In this document: piece after piece, positions 29,707 through 39,723 of the stretch
How the letters are laid out: each line of letters starts with the position of its first letter
Position numbering within the stretch: the first letter of the stretch is position 1
NCBI GenBank assembly: GCA_016208415.1
Contig: JACQYB010000014.1
Span: 1 to 64,000, forward strand
Direction: 5' to 3'
DNA length: 64,000 nucleotides
DNA from: Betaproteobacteria bacterium
GTDB lineage: Bacteria; Pseudomonadota; Gammaproteobacteria; Burkholderiales; Rhodocyclaceae
Notes under the pieces: generated by a model
The model's input: the letters and a program-made list of their open reading frames with translations, nothing else
Told to the model about the DNA's origin: nothing
Database searches by the model: none
Translations under genes and position numbers: made by a program

Positions 29707-30840
29707 CTAGGCCGCCGTCTTGAGCCGGGTCTCCACACCCTCCGGCATGAGGGCCTCGCGCACCGCTCGCACGATCTCGTCCTGGTCGCGCGCCGACAGA
29801 TACGGGCTCATGGGCAGGCTGATCACCTCCCGGGCCACCTGCTCCGCGACCGGAAGCGCCCCCGTGGCGTGGTCGGCATAGGCGGGCTGCCGGTGCAGCG
29901 GCACCGGATAATGAACGGCGGTGGGAATTCCCGCCTCTTTCAGCGCCCGCAGCAACTCCTCCCGCCGGGCGGTCTGTACGGTGTATTGGCCGAACACGCT
30001 GCTGCGATCGGCGCGCACCACCGGCACCCGCAGGCCGGGGATGGCGCGCAACAACTCGCTATAGCGCGCGCCGATGCGCCGGCGCGCCTCCACCTCGGCC
30101 TCGAAGCGCTCCAGCTTGGCCAGCACCACGGCGCACTGCAGGGTGTCCATGCGCCCGCCCACGCCCACGCGGGTGTGGAAATAGCGCCGCTCCTGGCCGT
30201 GGACGCGGATCTCGCGCATGGCGGTGGCGAGCACGTCATCGTTGGTGAACAGCGCGCCGCCGTCGCCGTAGCAGCCCAGGGGCTTGCTGGGGAAGAAGGA
30301 GGTGGCACCGATGGTGGAGAGGTTGCAGCTCCTGCGTCCCTTGTATTCGGCGCCGAAGCTCTGGGCCGCGTCCTCGATCACGGCCAGCCCGTGGCGCAGG
30401 CCCAGGGTGTTGATCTCGTCCATGTCGGCCACCTGACCGTAGAGCGAGACCGGGATGATGGCGCGGGTGCGCGGGGTGATGGCGGCTTCGATGGCGCGCG
30501 CATCGATGTTGCAGGTGTCCGGTTCCACATCGACGAACACCGGGCGCGCGCCGGCGAGCACGATCACCTCGGCGGTGGCCACGAAGGTGAAGGGCGTGGT
30601 GATGACCTCGTCGCCGGGCTCGATGCCCAGCGCCATCAGTGCGATGAGCAGGGCTTCGGTGCCCGAGGCGCAGGTGATGCAGTGGGCGGCGCCGGTGTAG
30701 TCGGCCAGGCTGGCCTCCAGCTCCTTCACCTCCGGGCCGAGGATGTACTTGCCGTGGTTGAGCACGCCGTGGATGCGCCGGTCGATCTCGTCCTTGAGCA
30801 GGGCGTACTGGGACTTGAGATCGATGAAGTCAATCGCCAT
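29707..30840 (-). CDS. wbpE: WbpE-like DegT/DnrJ sugar-nucleotide aminotransferase
   Basis: A 377-residue PLP enzyme that, in the Wbp pathway, uses glutamate to aminate the 3-keto group of UDP-3-keto-GlcNAc[17 protein letters not shown] (phosphate site), [11 protein letters not shown] (Asp binding PLP N1) and [15 protein letters not shown] (PLP Lys) are intact. Start ATG 30840 gives [12 protein letters not shown], the usual WbpE start, and overlaps the acetyltransferase by 11 bases. Confidence 0.92.
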   Translation of the reverse strand: MAIDFIDLKSQYALLKDEIDRRIHGVLNHGKYILGPEVKELEASLADYTGAAHCITCASGTEALLIALMALGIEPGDEVITTPFTFVATAEVIVLAGARPVFVDVEPDTCNIDARAIEAAITPRTRAIIPVSLYGQVADMDEINTLGLRHGLAVIEDAAQSFGAEYKGRRSCNLSTIGATSFFPSKPLGCYGDGGALFTNDDVLATAMREIRVHGQERRYFHTRVGVGGRMDTLQCAVVLAKLERFEAEVEARRRIGARYSELLRAIPGLRVPVVRADRSSVFGQYTVQTARREELLRALKEAGIPTAVHYPVPLHRQPAYADHATGALPVAEQVAREVISLPMSPYLSARDQDEIVRAVREALMPEGVETRLKTAA

Positions 30841-31414
30841 GGGTGGAAATCTCCAGACATTGTTCGCCCTCGACGCGGTAGCGCGAGCCGCACGGGCAGG
30901 CCAGCACCGAGGAATCAACGGATTGTTCGAGCTTCACGCCGCACTGGCACATCCAGCCCCGGCGGCGCGCCGGCGCCCCGACCATCAGGGCGTGGGCGGG
31001 TACATCGCGGGTGATGACGGCCCCGGCGCCCACGAAGGCGTAGGCGCCGACGGTGTTGCCGCACACCACCGTGCAGTTGGCCCCCAGGCTGGCGCCGCGG
31101 CGCACCACGGTGGGCAGGTACTCGTTCTTGCGCGGGATGTGGGCGCGGGGATTGATGACGTTGGTGAAGACGCAACTGGGGCCGCAGAACACGTCGTCTT
31201 CGAGGGTGACGTCGTCGTAGACCGAGACGTTGTTCTGGATGCGCACGTTGTCGCCGATCACCACCCGGTTGCCGATGAACACGTTCTGGCCCAGGGAACA
31301 GTCGCGGCCGATGCGCGCACCGGCGCAGACGTGGGTCCAGTGCCAGATGCGGGTGCCCTCGCCGATCTGGGCGCCTGCGTCGACGATGGCGGTGGGATGG
31401 ATGGGGCCGCTCAT
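30830..31414 (-). CDS. wbpD: WbpD-like UDP-sugar 3-N-acetyltransferase (left-handed beta helix)
   Basis: A 194-residue hexapeptide-repeat acetyltransferase. Repeats such as [28 protein letters not shown] and [16 protein letters not shown] build the beta helix; the [16 protein letters not shown] end with a four-Cys tail is typical of WbpD/WlbB. It acetylates the 3-amino group from acetyl-CoA to give UDP-GlcNAc(3NAc)A. Coupled to wbpB (3-base gap) and wbpE. Confidence 0.92.
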   Translation of the reverse strand: MSGPIHPTAIVDAGAQIGEGTRIWHWTHVCAGARIGRDCSLGQNVFIGNRVVIGDNVRIQNNVSVYDDVTLEDDVFCGPSCVFTNVINPRAHIPRKNEYLPTVVRRGASLGANCTVVCGNTVGAYAFVGAGAVITRDVPAHALMVGAPARRRGWMCQCGVKLEQSVDSSVLACPCGSRYRVEGEQCLEISTHGD

Positions 31415-31417
31415 CGC

Positions 31418-32479
31418 TCAGTAATTGAGGGGCAGCGGCACGCGCCGGCCATCGCGGGCGGAGAGGTAGGTGGCAATCAGCGTTTCCAGGGACTTCAGCC
31501 CTTCGCGCCCGTCGGTCTCGGGCTCGGCCTCGCCGCGCAGCACCTTGATCACGTTGTCGTAGTAGTGGGGGTGGCCGAAGCCATAGACCGAAGTGGTCTG
31601 GTAGCTGGCGTCCTTGACGAGGAGGTCGTCTTCGTCGGGTTCGGCGAACTCCCAGTGCTGGATCTCGTTCACCGCCACGCCGCCCACCCGCACCGTGCCG
31701 CGCTCGCCCAGGATGGTAATGCTGCCTTCCAGGTTCTTGGGGTAGGTGAGCATGGTGACGTTCATCGAGCCCAGCGCCCCGGAGCGCCAGCGGATGTTCA
31801 TCACGCCGGAGTCTTCCACCTCGATGTTGCGCGCCAGGGTGGCGGTGTAGGCCTGCACGCTGTCGATGGGGCCGATGAGCCAGTCGAGCAGGTCCACGTA
31901 GTGGCTGGCCTGGTTCATGAAAGCGCCGCCGTCGAATTCCCAGGTGCCGCGCCAGGCGGCGGAATCGTAGTACTCCTGGGGGCGGGTCCAGAAGACGTTG
32001 ATGTTGACCATGTAGATGCGCCCGAAGCGCTCGCGCTCCACGGCGCGTTTGAGCAGTTGCAGCGTGGCGTTGCGCCGGTTCTGCTTGACCACGAACAGGC
32101 GCACCCCGGCGTCGTCGCACGCCGAGACCATGCGCACGCCGTCGTGCCAGCGCGTGGCCATGGGCTTCTCCGTCATGACGTGGCGCCCGGCCTCGGCGAT
32201 GCGGATGGTCTGGCGCGGATGCAGCCCGCTAGGCGTGGCCAGCACCACGATATCGGCGTCGGTGTCGTCGAGCAGCGCCTCGAGGTTGGCGTAGGGCCTG
32301 GCACCGGTCTGCTCGACCGCCGCCGCGAGCGCCTTGGGATCGATATCGCACACGCCCACCAGTTCGGCCCGCTGGGCATGCTGGGCGATGGCGGCCATGT
32401 GGTTGCGGGCGATCCGCCCGCAACCCACCAGGGCGAAGCGGATCTTGCGGTCGAGGATGGGCGGGGGGAAATGTCTCAT
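31418..32479 (-). CDS. wbpB: WbpB-like UDP-GlcNAcA 3-dehydrogenase (Gfo/Idh/MocA)
   Basis: A 353-residue NAD-dependent oxidoreductase. FALVGCGRIARNH (Rossmann), VLATPSGLHPRQT, TEKPMATRW (the catalytic Lys block of the Gfo/Idh/MocA family) and YVDLLDWLIG are seen. It oxidises the 3-OH of UDP-GlcNAcA; in known systems it works as a coupled pair with WbpE, whose gene is two positions downstream. Confidence 0.9.
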   Translation of the reverse strand: MRHFPPPILDRKIRFALVGCGRIARNHMAAIAQHAQRAELVGVCDIDPKALAAAVEQTGARPYANLEALLDDTDADIVVLATPSGLHPRQTIRIAEAGRHVMTEKPMATRWHDGVRMVSACDDAGVRLFVVKQNRRNATLQLLKRAVERERFGRIYMVNINVFWTRPQEYYDSAAWRGTWEFDGGAFMNQASHYVDLLDWLIGPIDSVQAYTATLARNIEVEDSGVMNIRWRSGALGSMNVTMLTYPKNLEGSITILGERGTVRVGGVAVNEIQHWEFAEPDEDDLLVKDASYQTTSVYGFGHPHYYDNVIKVLRGEAEPETDGREGLKSLETLIATYLSARDGRRVPLPLNY

Positions 32480-32533
32480 TTCGGTCTGTATGCAGCGGCT
32501 GCGGACGCCAGGCCACGCAACACTTTGTAACGA

Positions 32534-33844
32534 TCAAGCCTTCACAACGTTCGTAGCCCGCTCAAGGAATACACCGCGTGTGTCGATGATGAGCGGCGCG
32601 TACCGCAGCAGCATTCCATAGTCGAAGGCGTCATGGTTGGTGGCCAGGAGAACCGCATCGTAGCCCGCCACGTTCTGCGGAGTCAGTGCCACGCTCGTCA
32701 GGTCGAAACGGTGCTCGCGCATCTTCGGAAACACCGGCACGTGGGGGTCGGAATAATCGAGCACGCCGCCGCGGCGGGCCAGCATCTCCATCATCTCCAC
32801 GGCCGGCGACTCGCGCATGTCGTCCACGTTCTTCTTGTAGGCGATGCCGAGCACCAGGATGCGGCTGCCCTTGATGGACTTGGAGCGGTCGTTGAGGGCT
32901 TCGGCCACCTTGCCCACCACCCACTCCGGCATGGCGCTGTTGATCTCGCCCGCCAGCTCGATGAAGCGCGTGTGCACGCCGTACTGGCGCGCCTTCCAGG
33001 TGAGATAGAAGGGGTCGATGGGGATGCAGTGCCCGCCCAGCCCCGGCCCGGGGTAGTAGGGCACGAAACCGAAGGGCTTGGTCGCCGCGGCGCGAATCAC
33101 CTCATGGATGTCGATGTCCATGCGGTCGGCGATGATCTTCATCTCGTTGACCAGGCCGATGTTGACCGCGCGGTGGATGTTTTCCAGCAGCTTGGTCATC
33201 TCGGCGGCCTTGGTGGAACTCACCGACACCACGCGGTCGATGACCTGGCCGTAGACGGCGAGTCCGGCCTTGAGGCAGGCGGAGGTCTGGCCGCCGCACA
33301 CCTTGGGAATGGTGCGGGTGATGAAGTCGGGGTTGCCCGGATCCTCGCGCTCCGGGGAGAAGCACAGGAACACGTCCTCGCCCACCTTGAACCCCCGCGC
33401 CTCGATGCGCGGCTTGAGTTCTTCCTCCGTCGTCCCCGGGTAGGTGGTGCTCTCCAGCGACACCAGTTGCCCGGCGCGCAGGTGTGGCGCAATGGCATTC
33501 ATGGTGTCGAGCACGTAGCTGAGATCCGGCTCGCGGTAGCTGTTCAGCGGCGTGGGCACGCAGATGATGAGCGCATCGGCCTCGGCGGTGCGGGAGAAAT
33601 CCGTGGTGGGTTCGAAGCCGTTGGCCAGCGCCGTGCTCAGCGCGCCCGAGGGGATATGCTCGATGTAGGAACGCCCCTCGCGCAGGGCGGCAACCTTGGC
33701 CTCATCGACGTCGACCCCGATGACCCGGAACCCCACCTCTATGAATCGCAGCATCAGCGGCAGGCCCACATAACCCAAACCGTAGATGCCGATGACCGCA
33801 GAGCGGTCCGTGACCTTGTCCAGCAGCCCTTGAAGGCTCTTCAT
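32534..33844 (-). CDS. wbpA: WbpA-like UDP-N-acetylglucosamine 6-dehydrogenase
   Basis: A 436-residue nucleotide-sugar dehydrogenase. [11 protein letters not shown] (NAD binding), [19 protein letters not shown], the catalytic Cys in [13 protein letters not shown], and the C-terminal [17 protein letters not shown] are present. It oxidises UDP-GlcNAc to UDP-GlcNAcA, the entry step of the wbpA-B-D-E pathway encoded next to it. First of that block; a 78-base gap precedes it. Confidence 0.92.
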   Translation of the reverse strand: MKSLQGLLDKVTDRSAVIGIYGLGYVGLPLMLRFIEVGFRVIGVDVDEAKVAALREGRSYIEHIPSGALSTALANGFEPTTDFSRTAEADALIICVPTPLNSYREPDLSYVLDTMNAIAPHLRAGQLVSLESTTYPGTTEEELKPRIEARGFKVGEDVFLCFSPEREDPGNPDFITRTIPKVCGGQTSACLKAGLAVYGQVIDRVVSVSSTKAAEMTKLLENIHRAVNIGLVNEMKIIADRMDIDIHEVIRAAATKPFGFVPYYPGPGLGGHCIPIDPFYLTWKARQYGVHTRFIELAGEINSAMPEWVVGKVAEALNDRSKSIKGSRILVLGIAYKKNVDDMRESPAVEMMEMLARRGGVLDYSDPHVPVFPKMREHRFDLTSVALTPQNVAGYDAVLLATNHDAFDYGMLLRYAPLIIDTRGVFLERATNVVKA

Positions 33845-33922
33845 TTCGCCGCGTCCAAACTGGAAAAAGCGTGAATTATCGCACAGCCCGGGTCTGCTTT
33901 GGATGGACAGGGCGCCGATCGA

Positions 33923-34948
33923 TCATCCGGCACGCCCGGCCGGAAAGCCGTAATACTCGCGCACCCAGGCCACAAAGCGCCTTAGCCCCTCCGCCAAGGG
34001 TGTAGCGGGGGCAAAGCCCACTGCGTCGCGCAATGCGGCGGTGTCCGCGCAGGTGGACTTGACGTCGCCGGGCTGCATCGGCAGCAGATTGCGGCGCGCG
34101 GCCACGCCGATGGCATGTTCCATGGCGGCGATGTAGTCACCCAGGCGTACCGGCTGATGGTTGCCGATGTTGTAGATGCGCCACGGCGCATGGCTGGTGG
34201 CGGGATCGGGCTGCGCGGGATCGAAGTCCGGATCGGGGGCGGCGGGCCGGTCCAGCACCCGCACCACCCCCTCGACGATGTCGTCGATGTAGGTGAAGTC
34301 GCGCTCCATGTCGCCGTTGTTGAACACGTCGATGGGCCGCCCCTCCAGGATGGCGCGGGCAAACAGCGTCGCCGACATGTCCGGGCGCCCCCAGGGACCA
34401 TAGACGGTGAAGAAGCGCAGCCCCGTGGTGGGCAGCCCGAACAGATGGCTGTAGGTATGGGCCATCAGCTCGTTGGACTTCTTGGTGGCCGCATACAGCG
34501 ACACCGGGTGATCCACGTTGTCCGACTCGCTGAAGGGCACGCGGGTGTTGCCGCCATAGACGCTGGAACTGCTGGCGTAGACGAAATGCCCCACCCGCCC
34601 GTGGCGGCAGCCTTCCAGCAGATTGACGAAGGCCACCAGATTCGACTGCGCGTAGGCTTGGGGGTTGATCAGCGAATAGCGCACCCCCGGCTGGGCGGCC
34701 AGATTCACCACGCCATCGAAGTGGCCCTGGCCGAACAGATCGCCCACCGCCGACGCGTCGGCCAGATCCATGCGCACGAAACGGAAGCCCGGCCGCTGGC
34801 CGATGTGGGCCAGCCGCGCCTGCTTCAGCCCCACGTCGTAGTAGTCGTTGAGATTGTCGACGCCCACCACCTCGTCGCCGCGCGCCAGCAGTCGCAGCGC
34901 CAGATGCATGCCAATGAAGCCGGCACAACCCGTTACCAGTATCCGCAT
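33923..34948 (-). CDS. UDP-glucuronate 4-epimerase-like SDR
   Basis: A 341-residue extended SDR. MRILVTGCAGFIGMHLALRL, VDNLNDYYDVGLKQARL (a hallmark of UDP-glucuronate 4-epimerases such as CapI/LspL), YASSSSVYGG and YAATKKSNE (YxxxK) are intact. It would turn a UDP-gluco-uronic acid into the galacto form; UDP-GlcA or UDP-GlcNAcA are both possible. Start ATG 34948 follows a GGGAGG ribosome site. It begins the long minus-strand polysaccharide run. Confidence 0.88.
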   Translation of the reverse strand: MRILVTGCAGFIGMHLALRLLARGDEVVGVDNLNDYYDVGLKQARLAHIGQRPGFRFVRMDLADASAVGDLFGQGHFDGVVNLAAQPGVRYSLINPQAYAQSNLVAFVNLLEGCRHGRVGHFVYASSSSVYGGNTRVPFSESDNVDHPVSLYAATKKSNELMAHTYSHLFGLPTTGLRFFTVYGPWGRPDMSATLFARAILEGRPIDVFNNGDMERDFTYIDDIVEGVVRVLDRPAAPDPDFDPAQPDPATSHAPWRIYNIGNHQPVRLGDYIAAMEHAIGVAARRNLLPMQPGDVKSTCADTAALRDAVGFAPATPLAEGLRRFVAWVREYYGFPAGRAG

Positions 34949-35063
34949 GTCCCCTCCCGATGACCTGCTCTCGACGCACCCGTGCGGGTGCCCGCGTATT
35001 CGAAGGCGCCATCGATGGCGCCCGACTTCATCCATGCACCGGCCGCCGCGCGGGCCGCGCCGT

Positions 35064-35858
35064 TCAGTCCGGACGCCGAGTCCGCATTGCGGCCGGCGCC
35101 GGGCCGCGCCGTTGCAGCTCGATCAGTTTGGCATACTTGACGAAGCTGTTCATGCAACCGATCAGGATGTGCGCCAGCCCCGGCAGCCCGTCGAGGAAAC
35201 CGCGGCGCACGAGGTAGAACTTCAGAAACCGCACCAGCGGGCTGAGCAGCAACTGCCCGGCCGCCGCCCGCCGTCCCTGGGCGTGCAGCGCCCGTGCCGC
35301 GAGGCTGGTGTAACGGTTCTGCTTGGTGAGGTAGTCCTCCACCGTCTCGGCGGTGTCGTGGAGCAGGTCGCCCGACAGGCGCCCCACCGGCGCACTGGTG
35401 AGCACCTTCTCGTGCACCTCGTCCTCCGACCAGCAGGCGTGGCGCCGGTCGAACAGGCGCACGCTCCAGTCCGGATAACCCTCGCCGTGGCGCAGGTAGC
35501 GCCCCATGAAGCGATTGCTGCGCGCGAACTCGTAGGCGTGGTGGCATGCCTCGCCCAACGCCCGGGCGATGCTCTCGCCCAGTTCCGGCGTCACCCGCTC
35601 GTCGGCATCCAGGCATAGCACCCAGTCATGGGAAGCAGCCGCCACGCCCACCTGCTTCTGCCGGCCGAAGCCCAGCCACGGCTGATGGACGATCTTCGCC
35701 CCGCGCGCCCGGGCCAGTTCCACCGTGCCGTCGTTGCTGCCGGAATCCACGACCACCACCTCGTCGGCAAAGGCCACGCTGTCGAGCAGCGCGCCAAGTT
35801 GGCGGACGGCGTCGAGGGTGATGATGACCACCGACAAGGGCGGCCGGACGGAAGACAT
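35064..35858 (-). CDS. GT2-family LPS core glycosyltransferase (WaaE/LgtF-like)
   Basis: A 264-residue GT-A enzyme. SVVIITLDAVRQLGALLDSV, VVVDSGSNDGTVELARARG, QKQVGVAAASHDWVLCLDADERV (DxD-like metal site) and HEKV match the WaaE/KdtX/LgtF group, which adds glucose to heptose I. It is divergent from waaC, consistent with a core role. No membrane anchor except a hydrophobic C-terminal stretch. Confidence 0.85.
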   Translation of the reverse strand: MSSVRPPLSVVIITLDAVRQLGALLDSVAFADEVVVVDSGSNDGTVELARARGAKIVHQPWLGFGRQKQVGVAAASHDWVLCLDADERVTPELGESIARALGEACHHAYEFARSNRFMGRYLRHGEGYPDWSVRLFDRRHACWSEDEVHEKVLTSAPVGRLSGDLLHDTAETVEDYLTKQNRYTSLAARALHAQGRRAAAGQLLLSPLVRFLKFYLVRRGFLDGLPGLAHILIGCMNSFVKYAKLIELQRRGPAPAAMRTRRPD

Positions 35859-35868
35859 GGCTGGGCGA

Positions 35869-35874
35869 TATAAT
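35869..35874 (+). promoter_or_regulatory. putative -10 box for waaC
   Basis: TATAAT between the divergent GT2 and waaC genes, 77 bases before the chosen waaC start. No good -35 box was seen, so confidence is limited. Confidence 0.35.
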
Positions 35875-35950
35875 GCGGCGAAATCCAGGCACGCATTCTA
35901 CCTTCAGACGCACCGGGGAATCCTGGCATGGCGTCGCATCCATCTCCGTC

Positions 35951-36907
35951 ATGCCCTCGGTGCTGCTCGTCAAGACCTCGTCGCTGGGCGACGTGGTCCA
36001 CAACCTCCCGGTCGCCACGGACCTCGCCCGCAAGATGCCCGGCGTGCGCATCGACTGGCTGGTGGAGGAGGGCTTCGCCGCCATCCCGCGGCTGCACCCC
36101 GCCGTCGGCGAGGTCATTCCCGTGGCGCTGCGCCGCTGGCGCCGCGCCCTCGGGCGCGTCGGGACATGGCGTGAAATGGCCGCCTTCTGGGCGCGCCTGC
36201 GCAGCCGTCGCTACGACGTCGTGCTGGACTCCCAAGGGCTGATCAAGAGCGCCCTGCTCGCCCGGCTCGCCCTCGGGCACCGGCGCGGCTATGATTCCGC
36301 CGCCGCCCGCGAGTCCCTGGCCGCCCATTGCTACGACCAGACCTTCGCCATTCCGACCCGGCTTCACGCCGTGGAGCGCAACCGCTGGCTGTGCGCCGCC
36401 GCCCTGGGTTACGAACCCGACCTGCCGCTGGACTACGGCCTGCACGTGCCGCCCCTGGGGGCCGACTGGCTGCCCGCCGCGCCCTGGGCGGTGCTGCTCA
36501 CCGCCACCAGCCGCGCCGACAAGCTGTGGCCGGAGGCGCAGTGGATCGACCTGGGCGCCGCGCTCGCGGCCCGCGGCCTGGCCTGCGTGCTGCCCGGCGG
36601 CAGCCCCCCCGAGCGCGAGCGCGCGGCGCGCATCGCCGCCGCCCTGCCCGCCGCCGTGGCCGCCCCGCCCCTGGGCCTGGACGCCCTGGCGGCACTGCTC
36701 GCCGGCGCGCGCCTCACCGTGGGGCTCGACACCGGCCTCACCCATCTCGCCGCCGCCGTCGGCACCCCCGCCCTGGCGCTGTTCTGCGGCTCCGACCCGG
36801 ACCGCACCGGGGTGCTCGCCCCGGGACGCTTCGAGAATCTGGGCGCCCCCGGCCAACCGCCGCCGCTGGGCCAGGTGGTCGAGGCGGTGGATCGGCTGCT
36901 GTCATGA
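35951..36907 (+). CDS. waaC: lipopolysaccharide heptosyltransferase I
   Basis: A 318-residue GT9 enzyme adding the first heptose to Kdo2-lipid A on the inner membrane. The start gives MPSVLLVKTSSLGDVVHNLP, the classic WaaC N-terminus; the extra 26 residues upstream are rejected. VLDSQGLIKSALLA and the donor-site VGLDTGLTHLAAAVGTPALALF are intact. The stop overlaps an ATG (ATGA), and a dispersed repeat lies between it and waaA. Confidence 0.94.
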   Translation: MPSVLLVKTSSLGDVVHNLPVATDLARKMPGVRIDWLVEEGFAAIPRLHPAVGEVIPVALRRWRRALGRVGTWREMAAFWARLRSRRYDVVLDSQGLIKSALLARLALGHRRGYDSAAARESLAAHCYDQTFAIPTRLHAVERNRWLCAAALGYEPDLPLDYGLHVPPLGADWLPAAPWAVLLTATSRADKLWPEAQWIDLGAALAARGLACVLPGGSPPERERAARIAAALPAAVAAPPLGLDALAALLAGARLTVGLDTGLTHLAAAVGTPALALFCGSDPDRTGVLAPGRFENLGAPGQPPPLGQVVEAVDRLLS

Positions 36908-36920
36908 AACGCCTCCCACG

Positions 36921-36974
36921 CTTCGCTGCCCCCCGAGGGGGCGCATGTCGCCTCGGGGCGGCCCGGCGGCAGCC
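36921..36974. repeat. dispersed GC-rich palindromic repeat, copy 3
   Basis: Same core as 9719-9770 and 9804-9856 (GCCCCCCGAGGGGGCGCATG, then CTCGGGGCGGCCCGGCGG). It fills the waaC-waaA junction and ends on the base before the waaA ATG. Confidence 0.8.
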
Positions 36975-38234
36975 ATGATCGCCCGCGCCATCTACACCGC
37001 CGCCCTGGCCCTCGCTGCACCCCTCATCGTCGTGCGCCTGCTGTGGCGGGCACGGCGCCAGCCCGACTATCTGCGCCACCTGGGCGAGCGCTTCGGCTTC
37101 CACTCCTGCCGCCGCGCCGGCCCGCTGATCTGGATCCATGCCGTGTCGGTGGGCGAGACCCGTGCCGCCCAGCCGCTGGTGAAGCTGCTGCGCCGCCGCT
37201 TCCCCGGACACCAGATCCTCCTCACCCACATGACCCCCACCGGCCGCGACACCGCCCGCAAGCTGTTCGGCGACGCCACCCTGAGCGCCTACCTGCCCTA
37301 CGACTACCCCTGCGCCATGAATCGCTTCCTGCGCCACTTCGCGCCGGACATGGGCATTCTCATGGAGACCGAGGTGTGGCCCAACCTGGTGGCCGCCTGC
37401 CGCCGGCGCAGCGTGCCCTTGCTGCTGGTCAACGCCCGCCTGTCCGAGCGTTCGGCACGTCGCTACGGCTGGCTGCCGTCGCTGGCACGGCAGAGCTTCG
37501 GCGCCCTCACCGTCGCCGCGCAGACCGCGGCGGACGCCACCCGCCTGGAGGCGCTCGGCGCCCGCGATGTGGTGGTCACGGGCAACGTCAAGTTCGACAT
37601 CCTGCCGCCCCCGGAGCAACTCGAAGCGGGCCGCGCACTACGCCGGCAGGTGGGGCCACGCCCCGTGCTGCTCGCGGCCAGCACGCGGGAAGGCGAGGAG
37701 ACGCTGCTGCTGGACGCATTTCGCGGCAACGCGCCGCCCGGGGCGCTGCTGGTCATCGTGCCGCGCCATCCGCAGCGCTTCGAGGCGGTGGCGCGGATGG
37801 TGGAGGCGGCCGGCCTGGAACTGCAGCGGCGCTCGGCCCGGGAAGCGATACGGCCGGAGACCCGCGTCCTGCTGGGCGACTCGATGGGCGAGATGTTCGC
37901 CTGGTACGCCGCCTGCGACGTGGCCTACGTTGGTGGGAGCCTGCTGCCCCTGGGCGGCCAGAACCTCATCGAGGCCTGCGCCGTGGGCGTGCCGGTGCTG
38001 GTGGGCCCCCACACCTTCAACTTCGCCGAGGCCACCCGTCAGGCGTTGGAGTGTGGCGCCGCACGGCGCGTCGGCGATGCCGCGGAACTCATGCGCAGCG
38101 CGCGCGCGCTGCTGTCGGACGATGCCCGGCGCAGCACCATGGCCGCGGCCGGGCGGGAATTCGCCGCGCGCCATCGGGGTGCGGCGGCACGCACGGTGGA
38201 GCTTGTCGTGGCCGCCTGCGGCCGCCGCGCTTGA
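36975..38234 (+). CDS. waaA: 3-deoxy-D-manno-octulosonic acid (Kdo) transferase
   Basis: A 419-residue GT30 enzyme that adds Kdo to lipid IVA. An N-terminal membrane anchor, HAVSVGETRAAQPLVKLL (catalytic Glu), YLPYDYP, METEVWPNL, NARLSERS and FVYVGGSL-like (VAYVGGSLLPLGGQN) and EACAVGVPVLVGPHTFNF motifs all fit. The longer open frame upstream lies inside waaC and is not coding. Essential in most Gram-negative bacteria. Confidence 0.95.
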   Translation: MIARAIYTAALALAAPLIVVRLLWRARRQPDYLRHLGERFGFHSCRRAGPLIWIHAVSVGETRAAQPLVKLLRRRFPGHQILLTHMTPTGRDTARKLFGDATLSAYLPYDYPCAMNRFLRHFAPDMGILMETEVWPNLVAACRRRSVPLLLVNARLSERSARRYGWLPSLARQSFGALTVAAQTAADATRLEALGARDVVVTGNVKFDILPPPEQLEAGRALRRQVGPRPVLLAASTREGEETLLLDAFRGNAPPGALLVIVPRHPQRFEAVARMVEAAGLELQRRSAREAIRPETRVLLGDSMGEMFAWYAACDVAYVGGSLLPLGGQNLIEACAVGVPVLVGPHTFNFAEATRQALECGAARRVGDAAELMRSARALLSDDARRSTMAAAGREFAARHRGAAARTVELVVAACGRRA

Positions 38235-38235
38235 T

Positions 38236-38313
38236 TGTGGGAGCGGGCTTGCCCGCGATTGCAGCGGCCTATGCCCGCGCCAGGGTCGTCATCGCGGGCA
38301 AGCCCGCGCCCAC
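38236..38313. repeat. REP-like inverted pair between convergent waaA and tolC
   Basis: GTGGGAGCGGGCTTGCCCGC with GAT following (38237-38259) and its near-exact reverse complement ATCGCGGGCAAGCCCGCGCC plus CAC (38291-38313), spacer 31 bases. The sequence is very similar to the REP elements well known in Pseudomonas. The inverted pair could fold into a long hairpin and serve as a bidirectional terminator. Confidence 0.75.
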
Positions 38314-38375
38314 GGGAGGCAAACCCGGGGTAGAACCCGGCCCCGCCGCCGTCACCGGCCGCGGCGCATCCACGG

Positions 38376-39698
38376 TCAGCGCTGCAGCAGCGTGTTGACC
38401 CGCTCCGGATCCTTGTCGTCCAGGCTCCCGGAGGCGGACTTGAGCCGCAACTGGGCCAGCAGGGTGTCGTAGCGCGCCTTGGCCAGGTCGCGACGGGTGG
38501 CGAAGAGCTGCTGCTGGGCATTGAGCACGTCGATGTTGATGCGCACGCCCACCTCGTAGCCCAGCTTGTTGGAGTCCAGCGCCGTCTGGCTGGAGGCCAG
38601 CGCCGCTTCCAGCGCCTTCACCTGCGCCAGCCCGCTGGTGACGCCGAGATAGGCCTGGCGGGCGCTCAGCGCCGCGGTGCGACGGGCGTTTTCCAGGTCG
38701 GCCAGAGCCTTGTTCTTCAGCGCCGCCGCCTCCCGCTCCCGCGATACCGTGGCGCCGCCCTGGAACAGGGGCACGGCCAGTTGCAGGCCGATGGTGTTGG
38801 TCTTGACGTCGCTGCCCACGCCGGTGACGGTGCTGTTGCCCATGCTGTTCCTGGCGTGGGTGGCGACGATGTCCAGCGTCGGGAAATGCCCGCCGCGCTG
38901 GCGCGAGACCTCCCGGGCGGACACCTCGACGTTGGCCTGCTGAACCTGCACGTTGATGTTGCCCTGCTCGGAGGACTGCACCCACTGCTGCATGTCGTCG
39001 GGCTGGGGCCGCTGGATCTGCACCTCGCCGCGCAACGGGTTCAGCGCACCCGGGTCCTTGCCCACCACCTGCACCAGCGCCTGGCGCTTCACCTCCAGGT
39101 CGTTCTGCGCCGCCAGTTCCTGGGCCACCGCCAGATCAAAGCGCGATTGGGCCTCATGCGTATCCACCACCGTGGCGGTGCCGACCTCGAACGCCCGCCT
39201 GGCCTGCTCCAGTTGTTCGCTGATGGCGGCCTTCTGCGCCCGCGCCACGGCCAACGCGTCCTGGGCGAAGAGCACGTCGAAGTACACCTGGGCCACCCGC
39301 AGCGCCAGGTCCTGCCGCGCCCCGGCAAACTGCGCCTCGGCCTGGGCGACGAGGAACTTGGCCTGGTCGTATTGCACCCAGTTCTGCCAGCGGAACAGCG
39401 GCTGGGTCAGATTGACCGAGTAGCCGTTGGAGTTGTAGTCGCGCGCAAACGTCGGCGTGCTGTTGCGCAGCGTGATGTCGTTGGTGTTCCAGGTGGTGTT
39501 GGCCGATGCCGTCACCGTCGGCAGCAGGCCGGCACGTCCCTGGGGCAGCTTTTCGCGTCCCGCCTCAAGGGTTGCCTGGGCCGAGGCGATCTGGGCATCG
39601 TTGGCCAGCGCGTCGCGATACACGTCCAGCAGGTCCGCCGCCTGGGCGTTGAAGGCCGCCAGCAGCGCCGCGGCAAGGAGGGAACGCATGGGTGTCAT
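38376..39698 (-). CDS. tolC: TolC-family outer-membrane efflux/secretion channel
   Basis: A 440-residue outer-membrane protein. Signal peptide MRSLLAAALLAAFNAQA with a cleavage site before ADLLDVYRDALANDAQI, the standard TolC start. Two similar halves with long amphipathic helices are visible (AQAEAQFAGARQDLALRVAQ; NKLGYEVGVRINIDVLNAQQ). It may serve the type I system at 3543-7104 or the RND pump at 41785. Start taken at 39698; 39689 is also possible. Confidence 0.93.
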   Translation of the reverse strand: MTPMRSLLAAALLAAFNAQAADLLDVYRDALANDAQIASAQATLEAGREKLPQGRAGLLPTVTASANTTWNTNDITLRNSTPTFARDYNSNGYSVNLTQPLFRWQNWVQYDQAKFLVAQAEAQFAGARQDLALRVAQVYFDVLFAQDALAVARAQKAAISEQLEQARRAFEVGTATVVDTHEAQSRFDLAVAQELAAQNDLEVKRQALVQVVGKDPGALNPLRGEVQIQRPQPDDMQQWVQSSEQGNINVQVQQANVEVSAREVSRQRGGHFPTLDIVATHARNSMGNSTVTGVGSDVKTNTIGLQLAVPLFQGGATVSREREAAALKNKALADLENARRTAALSARQAYLGVTSGLAQVKALEAALASSQTALDSNKLGYEVGVRINIDVLNAQQQLFATRRDLAKARYDTLLAQLRLKSASGSLDDKDPERVNTLLQR

Positions 39699-39723
39699 GA
39701 CAATCTCGTAATGGTGGTTGGCC

